Shown here: positions 63,263 to 64,000 of the stretch, one piece after another
Numbering within the stretch: the first letter of the stretch is position 1
Layout: each line of letters begins with the position of its first letter
DNA from: Paenibacillus koleovorans NBRC 103111
Lineage (GTDB): Bacteria; Bacillota; Bacilli; Paenibacillales; NBRC-103111
Assembly: GCF_004000845.1 (NCBI RefSeq)
Contig: NZ_BIMA01000026.1
Coordinates: 1 to 64,000, forward strand
DNA length: 64,000 bases
Direction of reading: 5' to 3'
Made by a program: the position numbers and the translations under genes
Notes under the pieces: model-generated
Databases searched by the model: none
What the model was told of the DNA's origin: nothing
The model's input: the letters and a program-made list of their open reading frames with translations, nothing else

Positions 63263-63305
63263 AAAGTCCGGGGTATATAAGCCATTTATCCCCGGACTTT
63301 TTTTC
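63263..63305 (+). terminator. Attenuating terminator between binding protein and permease
   Basis: AAAGTCCGGGG and CCCCGGACTTT form a perfect 11-base stem around a 16-base loop, followed by TTTT. Read-through would give less permease than binding protein. Confidence 0.85.
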
Positions 63306-63448
63306 TTTCCTGCATCGGTTGACGAAACGGGTTCAGGGGTAATCTAGGTTGGGAAATGATACAATTGGACACGTTGTGGACTAATTGTTTACAATATTAA
63401 ATGTTATGTCAACTTTAGCAAGTTGAACTTTTTGATGGAGGTGCCGCG

Positions 63449-64000
63449 GTGGCTCGCTTTTTGTTGCGCAAGCTGCTCTTCGTATTTGTTTCTCTGTTCG
63501 TCCTGGCAACGGCCACTTTTTTTCTGATGAAGGCTATACCGGGCGACCCGTTCATGTCGGAAAAAGCTCCCCCTCCGGAGATCCGGGCGAATCTGCTGAA
63601 GTATTACGGCTTGGACAAGCCGCTCCATACGCAATATTTGAATTACATCAAACAAGTGGCTACCTTCGACTTGGGCGTCTCTATGAGATGGCAGGGCCGT
63701 ACGGTGAACGGCATTATTTCCGGCTCGTTCGGCAACTCGCTGAAGCTCGGTCTGTGTGCGATCGTCGTCGCCGTTACCGTAGGCGTAGCTTTGGGCACCG
63801 TAGCTGCGCTTCGCCATCGCAAGCTGATGGACAATATCGCTATGCTAGTTGCTGTACTAGGCGTATCCGTACCTAGCTTTGTTATGGCCACCTTGCTTCA
63901 GTTCGTTTTCGCGGGGAAATTAAGGCTCTTCGATGTCGCCGGCTTGAACGATCCGATGGACTACGTGCTGCCGTCCCTCGCGCTCGCATTCGCTCCGATT
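63449..64000 (+). CDS. Oligopeptide/dipeptide ABC transporter permease (3' truncated by window edge)
   Basis: The visible 184 residues begin at GTG 63449 after GGAGGTG, with FLLRKLLFVFVSLFVLATATFF as first helix, then AIPGDPF and YGLDKPLHTQYLNYIK, the OppB/DppB pattern. Further helices follow (about 100-125, 135-160), and the frame is open to the window end. Permease of the transporter that includes the upstream binding protein. Confidence 0.93.
   Translation, partial: MARFLLRKLLFVFVSLFVLATATFFLMKAIPGDPFMSEKAPPPEIRANLLKYYGLDKPLHTQYLNYIKQVATFDLGVSMRWQGRTVNGIISGSFGNSLKLGLCAIVVAVTVGVALGTVAALRHRKLMDNIAMLVAVLGVSVPSFVMATLLQFVFAGKLRLFDVAGLNDPMDYVLPSLALAFAPI

Overview
The window is a 64 kb piece of a spore-forming Bacillales chromosome with fairly high GC, most like Paenibacillus or a close relative. 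Supporting observations are strong GGAGG ribosome binding sites, SigA-type promoters, sporulation genes (yqfC, yqfD, rsfA, ylaJ), and gene order that follows the Bacillus subtilis yqe-yqf and yla neighbourhoods. The species cannot be fixed from sequence alone. I saw no tRNA, 5S/16S/23S rRNA, CRISPR array, transposase or prophage gene.

Layout. 1-8.8 kb: the 3' part of sbcC, a GGDEF-EAL protein, a small unknown gene, a ComP-like histidine kinase, and a TetR regulator that reads in frame, with no stop codon, into a flavin amine oxidase. 8.9-12 kb: an unknown gene, hit, rpsU, yqeY and a MerR-TipAS regulator. 12.4-32.6 kb: a long plus-strand housekeeping and sporulation block: nfeD, floA, a sugar dehydrogenase lipoprotein, yqfC, yqfD, phoH, pgpH, ybeY, dgkA, cdd, era, yqzL, recO, yqfL, yqxD, dnaG, sigA, trmK and yqfO. 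Compared with B. subtilis, glyQS is missing between recO and yqfL and cccA is missing after sigA. 32.7-33.2 kb: rnpB, which folds like a class A rather than a Bacillus-type class B RNase P RNA. 33.3-42.2 kb: a subtilisin-like protease, ypuI, a 1 kb repeat-rich intergenic region, small proteins, a lytic transglycosylase, a cysteine desulfurase with thiI, a TerC protein and a small membrane protein. 42.4-49 kb: typA, ylaH, two unknown genes, an LCP cell-wall ligase, a PPOX protein, ylaJ and ylaK. 49-55 kb: a sugar-use cluster (AGE epimerase, GH4 glycosidase, AraC regulator, sugar-binding protein). 55-61.4 kb: exported proteins of unknown role, a MidA-type methyltransferase, yqgY, rsfA, panE, a DUF3397 protein and comFB. 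61.6 kb to the end: an oligopeptide ABC transporter (binding protein and partial permease).

The genes combine core information processing (rpsU, dnaG, sigA, era, ybeY, recO, rnpB, trmK, thiI), second messengers (c-di-GMP by the GGDEF-EAL protein, c-di-AMP by PgpH), envelope maintenance (FloA/NfeD, DgkA, LCP, lytic transglycosylase) and sporulation.

The least expected signals are the TetR-oxidase read-through, a family of long imperfect stem-loops in intergenic DNA with at least one compensatory base pair between copies, a second hairpin repeat family sharing a 15-base tag, an acidic insertion in YbeY, and the class A RNase P RNA.
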